A stretch of 64,000 bases of DNA from Molossus alvarezi (GCA_037176705.1 CM073891.1:91532327-91596326), one strand, 5' to 3'. Shown: positions 24,906-37,040, numbered from the stretch's first letter. Numbers and translations are program-made. The notes: generated from the letters alone by a model not told the origin.

Positions 24906-27329
24906 TGTCATAAATGTCCACTAATTTCAGTTGTACCCAGCCTAATTTCATCTACACGTGATTCTCCATGTCATGGGGGAAAACTATTTTGAAGGCCTTA
25001 ACTATCAACACTGCCTCATTCTCCACCTCCCTCTCACTTGTTTAAGCTTGGTAGGATGCTCTTACTTATTTTAAAACCAACTGAGACTATTTAAAAGCCA
25101 ATATATCATCCCCAAACTTGTCTTGATTCTATACACTTTTCTTTACCACCTTGATATAAGGTTTCCTACCAACTGCGACTTCTGACTTTTATAACACAGT
25201 GTATTTCTTTTGTAGTAAAAAAAAAAAAATCATTTTACAACTTGTCTAATTATAAATATGTCAATGCTCATTAAGATAAAAATGCAAATGAAGAAAGATT
25301 AATATCACTTGTCCTAAGATGGAAAAGCCATCAACTGGAAACAACAGATCTTCAGGGAGTTATATATCCCATAATCATTCTCAATAATTAGAAATTCATT
25401 TCAAAATGTAATATTTCCCCCAACCCACAGTCCAGTTTTCAATGCTTGATATCATTATGCTGTTTCTAATCAATCTTCAAGTTACCTAGAATTTCTGTTT
25501 TTTACCTTGGAGTTCTGATGAGTTTCCAAAGAATAGTAACAAATGTTCACCTATTTCCCCTGTGCCTAACAACATTGATTAGCATGATCGTGAACCTACA
25601 CTGAAAACAAAGTTAGAGCTGGCCTCATCCATTTTGCTTGGGTAATTATGACTTGAATGATATTGGGAAATCATATTTTAAGACAAAATGTCTCTATAAA
25701 TTGTCTTGCTAGTCTGTTAAAAAAAGTAGTATTCAATCTCATCCAATCTTCTTGCAAAAGGCAAATGTCTCTATATCTCACATCTTGCCATGAATTGATT
25801 AACAGGAAGTGTTTCCCATACAGGAGAGATTTGACCCAAGGAGAAGACAGTAAAGGTAAGAGAAAAAGCAGAAGGTAGAGAATGACGAGGAGGGATAAAA
25901 ATTGTGGCCCTAAGTACACACAGAGACATAATAAAAATGACTCACTCCAGGCAGAGATCAAATCAATAACCTTGGCCTCATTAATGCTATGAAACACCCA
26001 AATGTGCTGACAAGTAATACTGAAATCTATCATAAATTCACAAACTAAAATATTCTGTCTCAAGAATAAGCCTGGTTCTGTGATTATATTCTGTGTTTAA
26101 TGGAAAGTATCTATATCTACTTTGCAATGGAAAGACCCCACATTTGAGGTTTCCACAATCCCTTTCTCCATGCCACCTTGAAGTTGTAGATGAGATCATC
26201 TCTTCTGGCACAAAGAATAGCATTCTAATTAGGATACTTAAGAGTTAGTCTTGGCAATGAGATTGAGTTAATTATGGGACATTGGCAGGTCAATTCTTAG
26301 GAAATAAAATGACAGGAGGAACCCTGGGGATAGGAACAGAGGAGCAGGGACAGAGACAAACCTCACTGCGTAGGAGCCCATCCATCTGTCTCCCAACAGT
26401 CCACATCCCAGACACAGATCCCTGTGTGTCCAATGTAACACTATTAAATCTAGTCGCCGCACACAGGAAGAGCTATTAAAGATGGAAACATTCTATCAAG
26501 GTCCAGGTAATGTAAGGGCAAAGGTCAAGGTAGATCCCACACCTACTAGGCCTTGGGTAGATGTATAAGCTCAGATCTATTTTGCTTCTGCAGACATATT
26601 TGATTCCTTTTTGCTGTTGAATGATGCTTTGTTGACACAACCGGATACCTTGACAGCCCTCAGGAATTCAGGATAAGTCACCATTCTGAATGTGTGCTTG
26701 AGAGATTAATCCAGTTTTTGGAAAATAATCCAGTTCTTGGGAAAGCATTCTTCATGTTTCCTTTCCCCCCACTCAATGATAGGGTCTAAAGTACCTCCCT
26801 AGTCAGCCTTTCTTCCTAGGTTCTCTAAGGTCAAACGAAATAATAGGTATGTCACTGAGATTTTCAGAAGGAAGGGACTCAATTTAACATACTGTTAATA
26901 TACTGCTACATAAGCCAATCATCTAATGAAAAATTAAAAATTTGATGATTTAATTAATGCCCTTATGGTTAATAAGGACTAATAATTCCAAAGCAGAGAT
27001 GGTTATCTCAGGCATTATATTCTAAATAATAATTAAATATTTAAGAATATTTAGAATAATTCTGCTTCCTAATCAAAATGTCTAAGACTGTCATATCTAC
27101 TGAATTATTTTGCTAATTATTCTTATAGGCCTCCTATCCCAAGAAAGGTTGAGAAAAGAAGAATGAAAGAATTAAAAGATTTTCATAGAATGTAACTTAT
27201 CACCACAGACCTAGGCTGTATGGCATTTATGAAGACCAACTGTAAAAATATTATTCAAAAAGAATTAGAGGGAGCACAGTTTTAACTTTAATTTTTCTGT
27301 CTTTGATCAGAATCAAGTACAACTGTGAG
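24906..27329. other. GPR37 intron, no recognised feature
   Basis: AT-rich. The longest frame (25671-26063 minus) is hydrophobic and shows no family resemblance. No VES copies. Confidence 0.45.
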
Positions 27330-27590
27330 CTGACCCATTCCAGGGCCATTCCTGAACTTCCATAATACTTTGTTTAAACCTTTATTATAGTGTTCATCAC
27401 ATGGTAATGTATTATTTCACTTCCTCATAAAGTTAGTAGCTGTCACTCACCTATGTCATTCATCTCTGGATCCTTTTCCAGCTCTTTCCCTCCCCCTTAC
27501 ACTTTTGTCCTCTCCTAACATATTGTCCATCATAGAAAGAAAAAAAGCCCAATAAATGTTTGATAAGTGAATAAGTGAATGAATGATAAC
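27330..27590 (+). repeat. L2-like LINE 3' end
   Basis: Middle resembles L2 (ttcatcacatggtaatgt ... tcacctatgtcattcatctc) and the end is the L2 signature caataaatgtttgataagtg followed by repeated gaatg units. Confidence 0.6.
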
Positions 27591-29076
27591 ACATATAGAA
27601 AAGGATGATAGAAAGTGAATTATTCAAGCTGTTCTTTAATCAGTTATTGGGTGCTGCTGTTCTATATACAATACTTAAAAGCTGAATGCCGACTAATATT
27701 TCTACAAGGAAAGTAAAGAAAAATTATGTTCCTGTTTATGCCTCATTGACAAGCTGTAGAAAAGTATGACATTGTTATTACAATCAATAGCTAAGAAAAT
27801 TATTTGAATTTCACAAAGCTTTTATTTCTTATATGGAATCCAAATTCAGTAAACTTCACATACGCTCTTCATGGAATTATAAATAAACAAGAGCAAACTC
27901 TATAATATTTTTTTCCTTTCTGCAGGAGTTGTCAGCTAAATATTTTCATTTGCATAGGAATGCAGAAAATAATTATAAAGGGATTAATGGGAAGTCTAAA
28001 TATTTTTTAAGCACCATTCTCACACACTGAGTCTATTTTCCCTGAGAATATTATTAGTAACTTTCAAACTGCTCATAAAACTGTATGTTTCCACTTAAAA
28101 GTCCATTAGAATACCTAATGGCTAATCCAGCACTCAAGCAAACGTACCATCTGCCATGCTAAATGTGCTATTACTTGAATGTAGGGATTCTAGGGAGATC
28201 TGTGTAGAATTGCATGCCTGGGTGGTACTATCATCTTCAGCTTCTAGCACCTTCCTTTCTTATCCATAAATGCTAACTACAATCTAAGACAATGAAAGGG
28301 TCATTTGCTTCATTCAGCTTAAAACCAGTATTTCTAAAGCCACTGGAGAATCTGGCTCTTTTTATTACAAGAGATTCTAGGCCTTTCACAAATCATTCCT
28401 AGTCCAGAGGCCCTAGTGAAGTGCATCCCCTTTGTTACTGTCCATTCTCACACAGGAATCTGTATCCCATGGAAACAGAACAATACAGTTGGAGCTGGAA
28501 TTATCTCAGAACTCTTTGATGTCTTCTGCCCTACCACCATGAAGGTGTGACTTCTTTAAACTAAGAAGGATTCTATATTATTCAAAACCTCCAATTAAGG
28601 TCCAAACAAATAGATATTTAGCAGTGGATCTGGATCAGATGATACATGGACTCTGGTTGGCTTCCATCAAGTAATGAGCAAAGAGTTGTTTCAGTTGCCA
28701 CATTCAAATGCCTGAATATTTGGTTTTAATTATTTGTTAGATGGTGTGCCTCTTCTGCCATTCTTCTACTGTAATCCACACCCAGACCTTCTCTCTCTCC
28801 CCTCCTCACATACAATTCTTGCTTTGAGTATAGTCTTTATCTGATGACTATCTCGTAAACCAGTTTAAAATCATATGTATGTTAGGATGGCTACCATCCA
28901 CCCAGATTCCCTTCTCTCCTATCCCCTGTCATACCATTCCACCTGCCCTTGGTCCTTATGGGACTTATCACTGGGCCACAAAGGCATCATAATTCTGGAA
29001 TAAAAAGAAAGAAGTCATTAACTACAACAGTTTCCAGTGCATTTCCACTCAAAGCAATATCAAATACAGTGATACC
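27591..29076. other. GPR37 intron, no recognised feature
   Basis: No gene-like frame or confidently named repeat. A short ctctctctccc run lies near 28790. Confidence 0.45.
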
Positions 29077-29376
29077 TCGGTTCTCGAACATAATTCGTTC
29101 CAGGAGGACGGTCGAGAACCGAATTTGTTCGAGAACCGAAGCAATGAAACCCAATAGGAAAGCGTGACTCCACAAAGCGTGACTCTCTCTGCACGCACAC
29201 TGATGACACCAGCAAGGCGCGCTGGGCCGAATGAACGCCATTCGGCTCAACTCGGCTCATCTCGGAAGTTCGAGTTCCAAATATTTGTTCGGATTCCGAG
29301 ACAAATTTTCTCGAATCTCCTGGTCGAATACCGATTTGGTCGAAAACCGAGGCGTTCGAGAACCGAGGTATCACTG
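29077..29376. mobile_element. 300-bp non-autonomous TA-flanked TIR element
   Basis: Ends are perfect 23-bp inverted repeats (cagtgatacctcggttctcgaac and its complement), directly bordered by TA at 29075-29076 and 29377-29378. That places it in the Tc1/mariner/pogo superfamily. A gttcgagaaccga-type motif recurs inside both ends (about 29111-29140 and 29287-29365). No transposase frame; the short frames on both strands are incidental. Confidence 0.85.
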
Positions 29377-29673
29377 TATTATAAAACCCCTTTCTAGTGA
29401 TAGATCTGGAAGCTGGGTACTCTCCTCAAGCCTTACATCAACAACTCGAACTAAAAAGAAGAGTTGAATGCAAATTGCAAGATCTATAATTTATGGTGAA
29501 GCAATGTCTCCTACTTTTCTATACAAAACCAACTCTACCCCAAATTCCATTACCTCTTAAGATTATGATAATACTCAAGTTGTAGAAGAAAAAAGAATTG
29601 TGGTAAAAAAAAAAAAAAAAAAGAAAAAGAACGCAAATGAGAAGATTTGTAAAGATCAATAAAAATGAATTGT

Positions 29674-30472
29674 GGTTTCCATGGAAAACAGTATGGAGGT
29701 TTCTCAAATTTTTCAAAATAGAACTACCATATGATCTAGCAATTTCATTTCTGGAAAATTATCTAAAGAAAACAAAAGCATTAACTTGAAAAGATGTATG
29801 CACCCTCGTGTTTATTGCAGCATTAATTACAATAGCCAAGATATGGAAACAACATAAGTGCCCATCGACAGATGAGTAAATAAAGAAGATGTGGTACATA
29901 TATACAGTGGAATATTATTCAGCCATAAATAAGAATAAAATCTTGTCATATGCAACATGGATGTGTCTTGAGGGCATTATGCTAAGTGAAATCAGACAGA
30001 CAGAAAGACAAATACTACATGATCTCACTTATATGTGCTATCTAAACAAAACAAACAAACAAAAAACAAAATTAAAAATACCAAGCTAATGAATACAGTG
30101 AACCAAACCAATTAAAGATCTGAAGATTGCCAGAGGCAGGAATGGGGGCTGGGATGGAAGAGATGGCTGAAGGGGGTCAAAAGGTTCTAACTTCCAGTTA
30201 TAAAATAAATGAGTCATGAATATAATGTACAGCATGGTTACAATAGGTAGTAATACTGTATCACATATTTGAAAGCTGCTATGAAAGTATATCTTAAAAG
30301 TTCTCATCACAAGAAAAAATCTGTAACTATATAAGGTGAGAGATATTAACTAGACCTGTTGTGGTGATTATTTCACAATGTGTACAAATATGAAATCATT
30401 ATGTTGTACACCTAAAACTAATATTATGTTATATATCAATTATACCTCAATAAAAGTAAAAATAAAAAAAAT
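29674..30472 (+). mobile_element. L1 3' end (ORF2 C-terminus and 3' UTR)
   Basis: 5'-truncated plus-strand L1. ORF2 C-terminal coding remnants are recognisable from nucleotide phrases such as cagtatggaggtttctcaa, ccatatgatctagcaatttc, taagtgcccatcgacagatg and gaatattattcagccataaa. They are followed by a 3' UTR ending attatacctcaataaaagta and an A-rich tail. Frames are broken. Confidence 0.88.
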
Positions 30473-30479
30473 TAATTGT

Positions 30480-31310
30480 GGATAAAATTTTTAAATAACT
30501 AAGAAGTATTAAAAATAAAAACATTGAAAACAGCAAAACACATTACAGAAACTGGTAAATCATACATTATAAATCAATAAGAAGGTGTGTGGTAAAAAGA
30601 AGAAAAGAGGAAGATTAGCCAGCAAATAAAATAAATATAAAAAAAGTAAAGGCAAAATGTTGCTAATAAAAAGAGATAAAATCTCAAATAATTTTTAAAA
30701 GTCTTGTGCTCAAGAGGAAAATGATTGGAAAGAGGCAGATTTTGTTTATCCACCGCTAATTTGTTTGAAAATGCAATGTTCTTCACCAATCTAAAACACT
30801 CTGTGATTTTTAAGAACATAAAATAACTTTATTTGATCACTAAATTAATTATGTTTGGCACTTTAAAAAGTGAAGTTGTCTCAGATTATTGCAATTTTAA
30901 AAAATGTAATGAACTACCAACTGTGGAACTTACTGTCAATTTATGCGAAACAAGGTGAAACTTAAGAACATAAGAAGCTATAAATGTCATCACATACCAA
31001 TTGATGCTTATTATTTTATTACTCTCTATTGGGTTTAGAGTTTTTTTTAAAGATGCCAAGGGACATAAATAAAAAGAAGATACTCAATGAATCCCCTTTG
31101 CCCTATAGATGTTTGCATAATAAGTAAACATCAATATCAAGTGTTGAAAAAGAAGTCTGATTGCCATTGGCTAGGTAGATACACTTAGAATGGTCATTTC
31201 TCTTCTCTGAGCCTCATGTTTCATCTTTAAAATCAAGGGGTTGGATTAAAGTGCCATCTAATTTTAATTTAACATGATACTTCAAAAGCTACCATAGTGG
31301 AGACTGGTTC
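30480..31310. other. Non-coding, A-rich; MIR-like piece at its end
   Basis: A-rich with no gene. About 31170-31270 resembles a MIR core (tctctgagcctcatgtttcatctttaaaatc). Confidence 0.45.
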
Positions 31311-31725
31311 TCCAGCCAGATTTTGGCCCCACAAAAGTCCTTCTGTCAGGAATGAAGTGCTGATTGCCCCAAACATTAGTACTGTTGGTGGTTGACAGCT
31401 CTTAACTGCATCTTACTCTAGAAATTGCTGTTGACCAAAGAAATCCACTCAGCTCAAGGTTATGCCCCCTTTCTGGGAGCCACTTGCATCCAGTGATTGG
31501 TCCATTAGGGGACATAAAGTCTGGGCTCTCATGCCTCAATTCAGGGTATCTTTGCAGGGCCACCCCCATCTTATGGCTCCAAGTGTGGCATCTGCATCCC
31601 AGTTCAACTCCTTCTGCCAAGTCCTGCATGCTTCATTCCCTAGTAGGTGTTGAGGATGAGTACATATCCGAATAAACCTTCTGCAGCAAATCTCCACATT
31701 AGGGTCTGTTTTGGGGGGAACCTAA
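31311..31725 (+). repeat. Unclassified repeat, possibly LTR-type
   Basis: Moderately GC-rich segment with open frames on both strands, none recognisable. It ends with a polyadenylation-like gaataaacc at about 31669-31677 and a gggtctgttttggggggaac terminus reminiscent of LTR ends. Family not identified. Confidence 0.35.
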
Positions 31726-32355
31726 CAGTCACTAAATAAATCTTTGTGACATCTGTGAAAGTAATAGTGCCTCCTGGAGGTAGAAATGCTTTATTTTGAG
31801 ATGTGGACTATACTTCTCATTGTCATAATCAGGAATTATGAAGCTGTTAGTATTGTCCAATAAATATTTTCACAAAGCATGATAAAACACAAAATTATTT
31901 CACAAGAATAAAACTAGGTAGGAATGTAGAAACACAGTCTACATTTTAGATTTAAGATTTTCATTCATTAGTTTAACAGTAAAAATAAATATTATAAGTC
32001 TAATTTTTCAAGAAAAAAAATGAGCGAATCTTTTTTTTTTTTTCCAAATATTTGCTTCTCTAGGGAAAATAAAGCCTGGTACCAATAACTAAAAAAAAAA
32101 AAAGCAGGTCTACAAATAAGGAAAAAATACAGAGAGCAAAAAAATAAACATGATAATACTAAGAGGTAAAAAGCAAAATATTCTTAAGGAGCAGAGAATT
32201 AGTTGGAAGATTAAATACAAAAGAAATACAAAAAGAAAACATAGACTTTTTAAAACTTCTTAGAATTAGGATTAAAATTAAAACCCAAACATTACAAATA
32301 CCATCACTCACAACTTATAGGTCTCATTTAACTAACCAAAAAAAATTTTTTTTTT
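31726..32355. other. Non-coding, A/T-rich
   Basis: Poly-T at about 32031-32043 and poly-A near 32091-32104. No gene. Confidence 0.5.
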
Positions 32356-32606
32356 GGCCTGGCCGGTTTTGCTCAGCGGTTAGAGCGTCGGCCTGCGGTC
32401 CAGAGAGTCCTGGGTTCGGTTCCCGCTAAGGGCACATACCTCGGTTGCAGTTTGTCCCCGGCCCTGGTTGGTTGTGCGGGTGGCAGCCACTCGATGCGTC
32501 CCTTTCACATCAATGTTTCTCTCTCTCTCTCTCTGTTCCTCTCTCTCCCTCCCATTCTACCTGAACAAAAAAATGGAAAAATGTCCTCGAGTGAGGATAA
32601 AAAAAT
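32356..32606 (+). mobile_element. VES SINE in GPR37 intron
   Basis: Plus-strand, little-diverged full-length copy: ggttagagcgtcggcctgcg head, gggttcggttcccg B box, CT tract, gtcctcgagtgaggat tail. It inserted in an A/T-rich target whose aaaaattttttt motif occurs on both sides. Confidence 0.94.
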
Positions 32607-34310
32607 AAAAATTTTTTTCTAAATTTGGATGGAGACCTTTTAAAGTTTTTTCAAGAACTTTGGTAATTTTTTTTTTCTTTCACCAGTTTATTTTTATGTC
32701 TTCTTTATTGCTTTTTTCTCTAATGATAAATGTTTCTATGTGTCCAATACATTTAATACAAGTCAATACATGCTCCTCTTATTGGGGTAACTCTCCTGTT
32801 TACTTTATAGTTTACTTTTGCATCTGCTTTACACATGTCAATTTACTTGGAATTATTCAAACAATCAAAGAAATTTTAAAGCAATTGGTGGACATATATT
32901 CTCTAGCATAATTCAACTACCTCCTCTGAAATTCAAAATTGAATTGTCTACCAAATAAGTTAGATATTTCAGAGTTACTTGGAGCTTGGCAACAAGAGAA
33001 ATTTTGGATCCTGGTAAAGTAACAACAGCTGATTTAGTAAGCACGGAATGATTCTGTATCTAATCCCTGCCAGGATAGCAGAGCTTCTTATTTACTATCT
33101 CTTGCCTTGGTCTTTCTAAGTAGGTACTGTTTCTGTTGACTTACCCCCTAGCTTTAGGCCCTGGAACAATGTTGAACATAGTGTCACTGGCCCTGGTGCC
33201 AGACAGGATCAGGGGCTCTGAAATATTTACAGTTCCCCTTCTTCTGCTTCCATAAATGAAACCAGCAGTATGAATGGAGGAAATCAAGGGCCAGCTGGCT
33301 AAAAACACAACTGGCAACAAAGCACTTGGGCTCCTTCCAAGAGCTGGTGTTTAAAGAGAGGCCATTTAAAGAGCAAATTCCAAGTGCCGTAATAATAGTG
33401 CAGGACACTAGCTGTAAGAGGAAACAGTCAAATTATATCAGAAAGATTTTTGTTTTCAAAGTTTAGAACCTATTATATGCCCTTCTTCTTAAGAAATTTT
33501 CTAGTTTTAGAGTCAATCCCTTATAATAGCCAATCCCTTATACAAATGGCAAACATATATTACATACTTTGAGAATGTTAAATAAATTCTGTTCTATGAT
33601 GGCCAAAGTGTTATTTTTGCTTAAGCTCATTCATACAAAATAATAAAATTGCTGAGGAATTGAAAAGGCAACAGAAAGAAACGAGAAGTGGCGTGAGAAT
33701 TCAGATGGCACCACATGGCAGACAGCCAAAGACACTTAAACTAATTTAGGAGGTTATTAATATATCATGAGGCCAACTGACAAACAAAGAAAGGCAGATT
33801 TCCTTTGTTAAATAAAATATTACTCCTAATTTAATATTTAAGTAAAATGCAATAACCTTCTTGTAAAAATAAAAAATCATGTTGGAACCTGGAAATCTAG
33901 TAGACTGATGATACAGGGTTTTTTTCTTGCTGGGTTCTGATAATGACAACCATACACTGACCATTTATTAACTGTAGCATCTCTGCTGGCTGCCAATCAG
34001 AAATATATGTGACACTATATTCAGAGAGATAAATTTAAAATCTAAATAATTCTACACATTATGAGATCATAATTATTGCACAATCTGGAGCAGGTGAGTT
34101 TGAAGGTGAGTGAACAAAGCTACCCCTCTTGAAAGATAGATACATAGAGAGATAGACAGACAGACAGACAGACATAAATGGCAAGAGAAATGAAGGAGGG
34201 ACCCACAGAAAAAGTGAAGGGGATCAAAGGGGTTCAGCAGCTAGTTCTAATACTATAAATCCCAGAAATGGGTAAAGCCAGTAGCTTGAGATCCCCCTGG
34301 AAGACATTAC
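32607..34310. other. GPR37 intron, donor-proximal part
   Basis: No recognised repeat family except a short (GACA/GATA) microsatellite at about 34137-34174. No additional exon seen. Confidence 0.5.
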
Positions 34311-35339
34311 CTCAATGTATGGAACGATCTTGCAGGAGAAGTCTTCCAGCAGCCACTTCTTCGTCAGCTCATGAAAGATGACTAATGGAAGGCAGAAGAA
34401 GATGATAAGAAAGTCCCAGAAGGCCAGGTTGGCCAAAAGGGAGTTGGAGATGCTCCGCATGTAGTAGTTATGACACACGATGCACATCACCGCCAGGTTG
34501 CCAATGATGCCGGTTCCAAAGATCACCACCGACAAACACATGACTGCATAGGCTCCGTAAGACTCCTGGGTCAACGGGTAGAAGGGGTTCTTCAATCGCA
34601 AGCGCCGGTTGGTGCTGTTTCCCCGGCGGGGATCCCCGCGTTCGTTGACCCCTTCACCCCAGGACCCATTTTGGGCCAGCGCCCTTCCGGGGGGTGCAAT
34701 CATCCGCCCTTCGTGCCTCGGTGGTCCATTGACCGTCTTGGGTGGAGCGTCGTGGTGGGAACCCGGGTGTTTCCCGGCTCTCCTTGGCCAGTAATAAAGG
34801 TCGCTGACTCCAGGTTCTGTCCTCACACTGGGTTCCTGGCTGTGCCCGAAAATTCCAGCTCCTCTAGGACCCTTCTCCTTTTCCCCTGAGGTCTGAAGGA
34901 AGAGTTGGAGAGCTGTGGGGTTCCCTCTCTCCAAAGTTCCAGGAGGTTCCTGATCTTGGGTACCTTTCAAACTCCAGGTGCCAGGTGGCCTGGCTGGAGG
35001 TCCCGCACGCTCCGCTGCGGACGCCTGCGCCCCTCTGCCAGCACCTGGGTCACCGCTCCCTGCCGTCGGCAGGTCCCACAGGGGCACCGCGCGCGCTGCT
35101 GCTTCCTGCCCCCCCTCCCTAGATGCATGGGTTAGCAGGTCTCCTGAAGAATTACCCAGTCCCCAAGCGTCCCTGCTGCGACGCTGGCTCAGTGTAGGTG
35201 AGCAGCTTTTCCCCAGACAAGTTTCAATCCTGGGAGCAGAGGTGGACCCGAGAGCAGGAGAGGCAGACACCTCGAGGAGGAGCAGAAGCAGAAGCAGCAA
35301 CCGCGATGTGCGGGCGAGAAGCGCGCCCTGGCCCCGCAT
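34311..35339 (-). CDS. GPR37: GPR37 coding exon 1: signal peptide, ectodomain, TM1-TM2
   Basis: Encodes residues 1-343 of the orphan class A receptor GPR37 (Pael-R), a parkin substrate expressed in brain, notably oligodendrocytes and some neurons. The start is the ATG at 35339 (G at -3). An in-frame TGA lies upstream at 35427-35429 with no ATG between; the only longer frame begins at a GTG. Residues 1-26 form a signal peptide with nine consecutive Leu (14-22). A furin-type RRSR/D motif is at 53-57. NGS and NST sequons are at 224 and 241. TM1 is about 266-288 and TM2 about 302-322. C336 is the usual TM3-side disulfide Cys. The exon ends after Glu343 at a gt donor (34310-34309), phase 0. The TM region is nearly invariant relative to recalled human GPR37, while the ectodomain is divergent. 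Two extra Leu account for 615 versus 613 residues. Identification is very secure. Confidence 0.97.
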
Positions 35340-35377
35340 GACTCGGTGAGGATGCACCCGGCCGCCGCGGCTCCTGC

Positions 35378-35432
35378 TTAGGACCGACACCTGCTGCCTA
35401 AGTTGCTGCTGAGAGTTAGACACATGTCACAT
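35378..35432 (-). promoter_or_regulatory. Two upstream ORFs in the GPR37 leader
   Basis: In transcript sense, an ATG at 35432-35430 is followed immediately by TGA (35429-35427), a start-stop unit. Beginning at 35425 is a second ATG opening a 15-codon frame that ends at TAA 35380-35378, 38 nt before the GPR37 ATG. Both have G at -3. If the transcription start lies above 35432, as the CpG island suggests, they would be in the 5' UTR and could limit translation of the receptor. Translation is inferred, not shown. Confidence 0.5.
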
Positions 35433-36640
35433 ACCGCCGCCGGGGCAGCGGGGGACGGGAGATTACGGGGAGATTGGGGGATGGGTCCTGGGGGTCACAA
35501 CCCTCCGGCGCTACAGTCCTTCCTCGTTTGGCGTCCTGTGCATTTCTCAGCCAAATCCAGCCCGAGCGCTGCGTATCCCCAAGGTTCAGAAAGGGACTCT
35601 CTGCTCCTGGTGGCTGACCTTGAAAAGTTGCAACCAACACCTGACTGTTGATTAATGTTGCGACTGGGAGAAGCCCGGAAAAAGCCCCACGCTCCTCCCT
35701 GCCTTTGGGTGATTGCCTTCTTGGTAACGGTTGCTCTGCCTATTTACATCCTTTCGATGCTGCTTTATCCAGTAGCTGGCCGAGGTGAGCTGAGGGGAAA
35801 GTTCACCTCCTTACGATGACTAGGAGCTGCAAGCCCGTTCCCCGCTCCCTGGAAACAGGTTGCAAAACAGCCAGACGCTGTACAGCTGCGCCCAGGAAAC
35901 TCTTGCTCTCTGACCCCAGCCACTTGCGAGGCTACCGCTGCCGAGGAGAAGCGGGCTTCGAAAACCGCAGCCACTGTCAAAGTTGCTTCTCCTCCTGCTC
36001 AAAGTTGACCAGGGGGAGGCGCGGGCTGCTGGGCGGTGTGTCCCCGCAAACAAGGGAATCGGTGGAGGGGGTGGGAAGGGCGGGCGCTGCTTCTCCGCGG
36101 ATGGTGCCGGCGGCCACTGGAGCTTGCTGCTGCGACAGCGGGTGCAGCCCGGGCGGAGAGTGTGGTGCCTGGAACCGCCGCGGGCGAGGCGGTGCAAGGC
36201 CGGGAAGGGGGAGGTGGCCTGGCCTCTCCCCGCAGCTCCAGCCGCTGCGCGCGCCCGCGACACCGAGCGCTCCGCTCCCTCCGCCTCCCCCTCCTCGGCC
36301 TCCTCGCAGAGATGCTGGTTTGTGGGAGACGCATCCCCGGGTGGTTTACGACTCGCTAATCCTACACACGTTTCATTCAAGCCCTTTGTAGCGGCTTTCA
36401 CTCCTCCGAGCTGGGAGCCGGGAGGGAACAAGGGCGGAGGCGCAGAGCCTGCGCTGCTGGAGGCTAGGGAAGGGCGGGACGTGTTAATTCCCCAGAGGTA
36501 GGAACCAGCCGGACCGGTCCGGGAGTCGGGAGAAGGAGAGACCCAACTGAGCGCTACCCCTCCGCTGCGCCGGTGCGCAGGCCCCGGCCCCCGGCCCCAG
36601 GGCGAGGTGAGGGTGGCGCTCACCTCCTTAGGTATTCGGG
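35430..36640 (-). promoter_or_regulatory. CpG-rich promoter and 5' region of GPR37
   Basis: A GC- and CpG-dense block directly upstream of the GPR37 start, sharply different from the AT-rich flanks. It holds several GC-box-like motifs (gggcggg near 36075, agggcggga near 36470). No convincing TATA box was seen. Long open frames exist on both strands (for example 35820-36743 minus and 35816-36391 plus). They are low-complexity Pro/Arg/Ala/Gly sequence, as expected when stop codons are scarce in GC-rich DNA. The exact transcription start cannot be placed from sequence. Confidence 0.8.
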
Positions 36641-37040
36641 GAGAGAAAGGAAGCTCGGAGGTTTCCATCAGAGAACGAGCGGTTTCCAGAGTGGGATGCA
36701 GAGTGAGAATGCTCAGTATCCACCATTGTGCTGAGTTAAGCACCCGACCAGGGGTTAACTTAGAACCATCCAGAGCACATGAAAGTAGTTTTGTTTGATG
36801 AAGTAGTGGGAAATAATAAGTAGGGGAAAATTAACTTGAACAAAATTCTCAGCATAGCTGACCATGCCTTTCCAACCTTTATAATAAACCCCACTCTCCT
36901 GCTACAGCTGTCAGGGTGTAGTCATTACTGTAGACAAATTAAGAGAGAGAAAGTGACACTGGAAGAAATAAACACATTCTTAAATGTAAAAAGGCAACAT
37001 CTAAGAGAGGATAAAATACAATGACAAATCTGATGCCAGC
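36641..37040. other. Upstream flank, nothing recognised
   Basis: Transition from the CpG island to AT-rich DNA. No gene or clear repeat. Confidence 0.5.

Larger units (their letters stand above)
17035..34310 (-). other. GPR37: GPR37 intron (17,276 bp)
   Basis: This is the single intron between the two coding exons. The donor reads GAG|gtaatg in transcript sense and the acceptor cccacag|GTTGCT. It splits the receptor between TM2 and TM3. It contains VES SINEs in both orientations, a TA-flanked inverted-repeat element, an L1 3' end, an L2-like segment, a (TG)n tract near the acceptor (transcript sense) and a GC-rich island, each listed separately. No convincing additional exon was recognised. 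Confidence 0.93.

Noticed and set aside
31402..31675. Possible processed pseudogene
   Set aside because: Competing frames on both strands and an LTR-like end with a polyadenylation motif fit an old repeat better than a coding relic.
35340..35423. 28-codon N-terminal extension of GPR37
   Set aside because: The extension begins at GTG, not ATG, and lies just after an in-frame TGA. The ATG at 35339 matches the known GPR37 N-terminus and has a purine at -3.
35820..36743. 307-codon minus-strand open frame and several plus-strand frames upstream of GPR37
   Set aside because: They lie in the CpG island, overlap on both strands and have low-complexity Pro/Ala/Arg/Gly composition. No domain was recognised; lack of stops follows from GC content.
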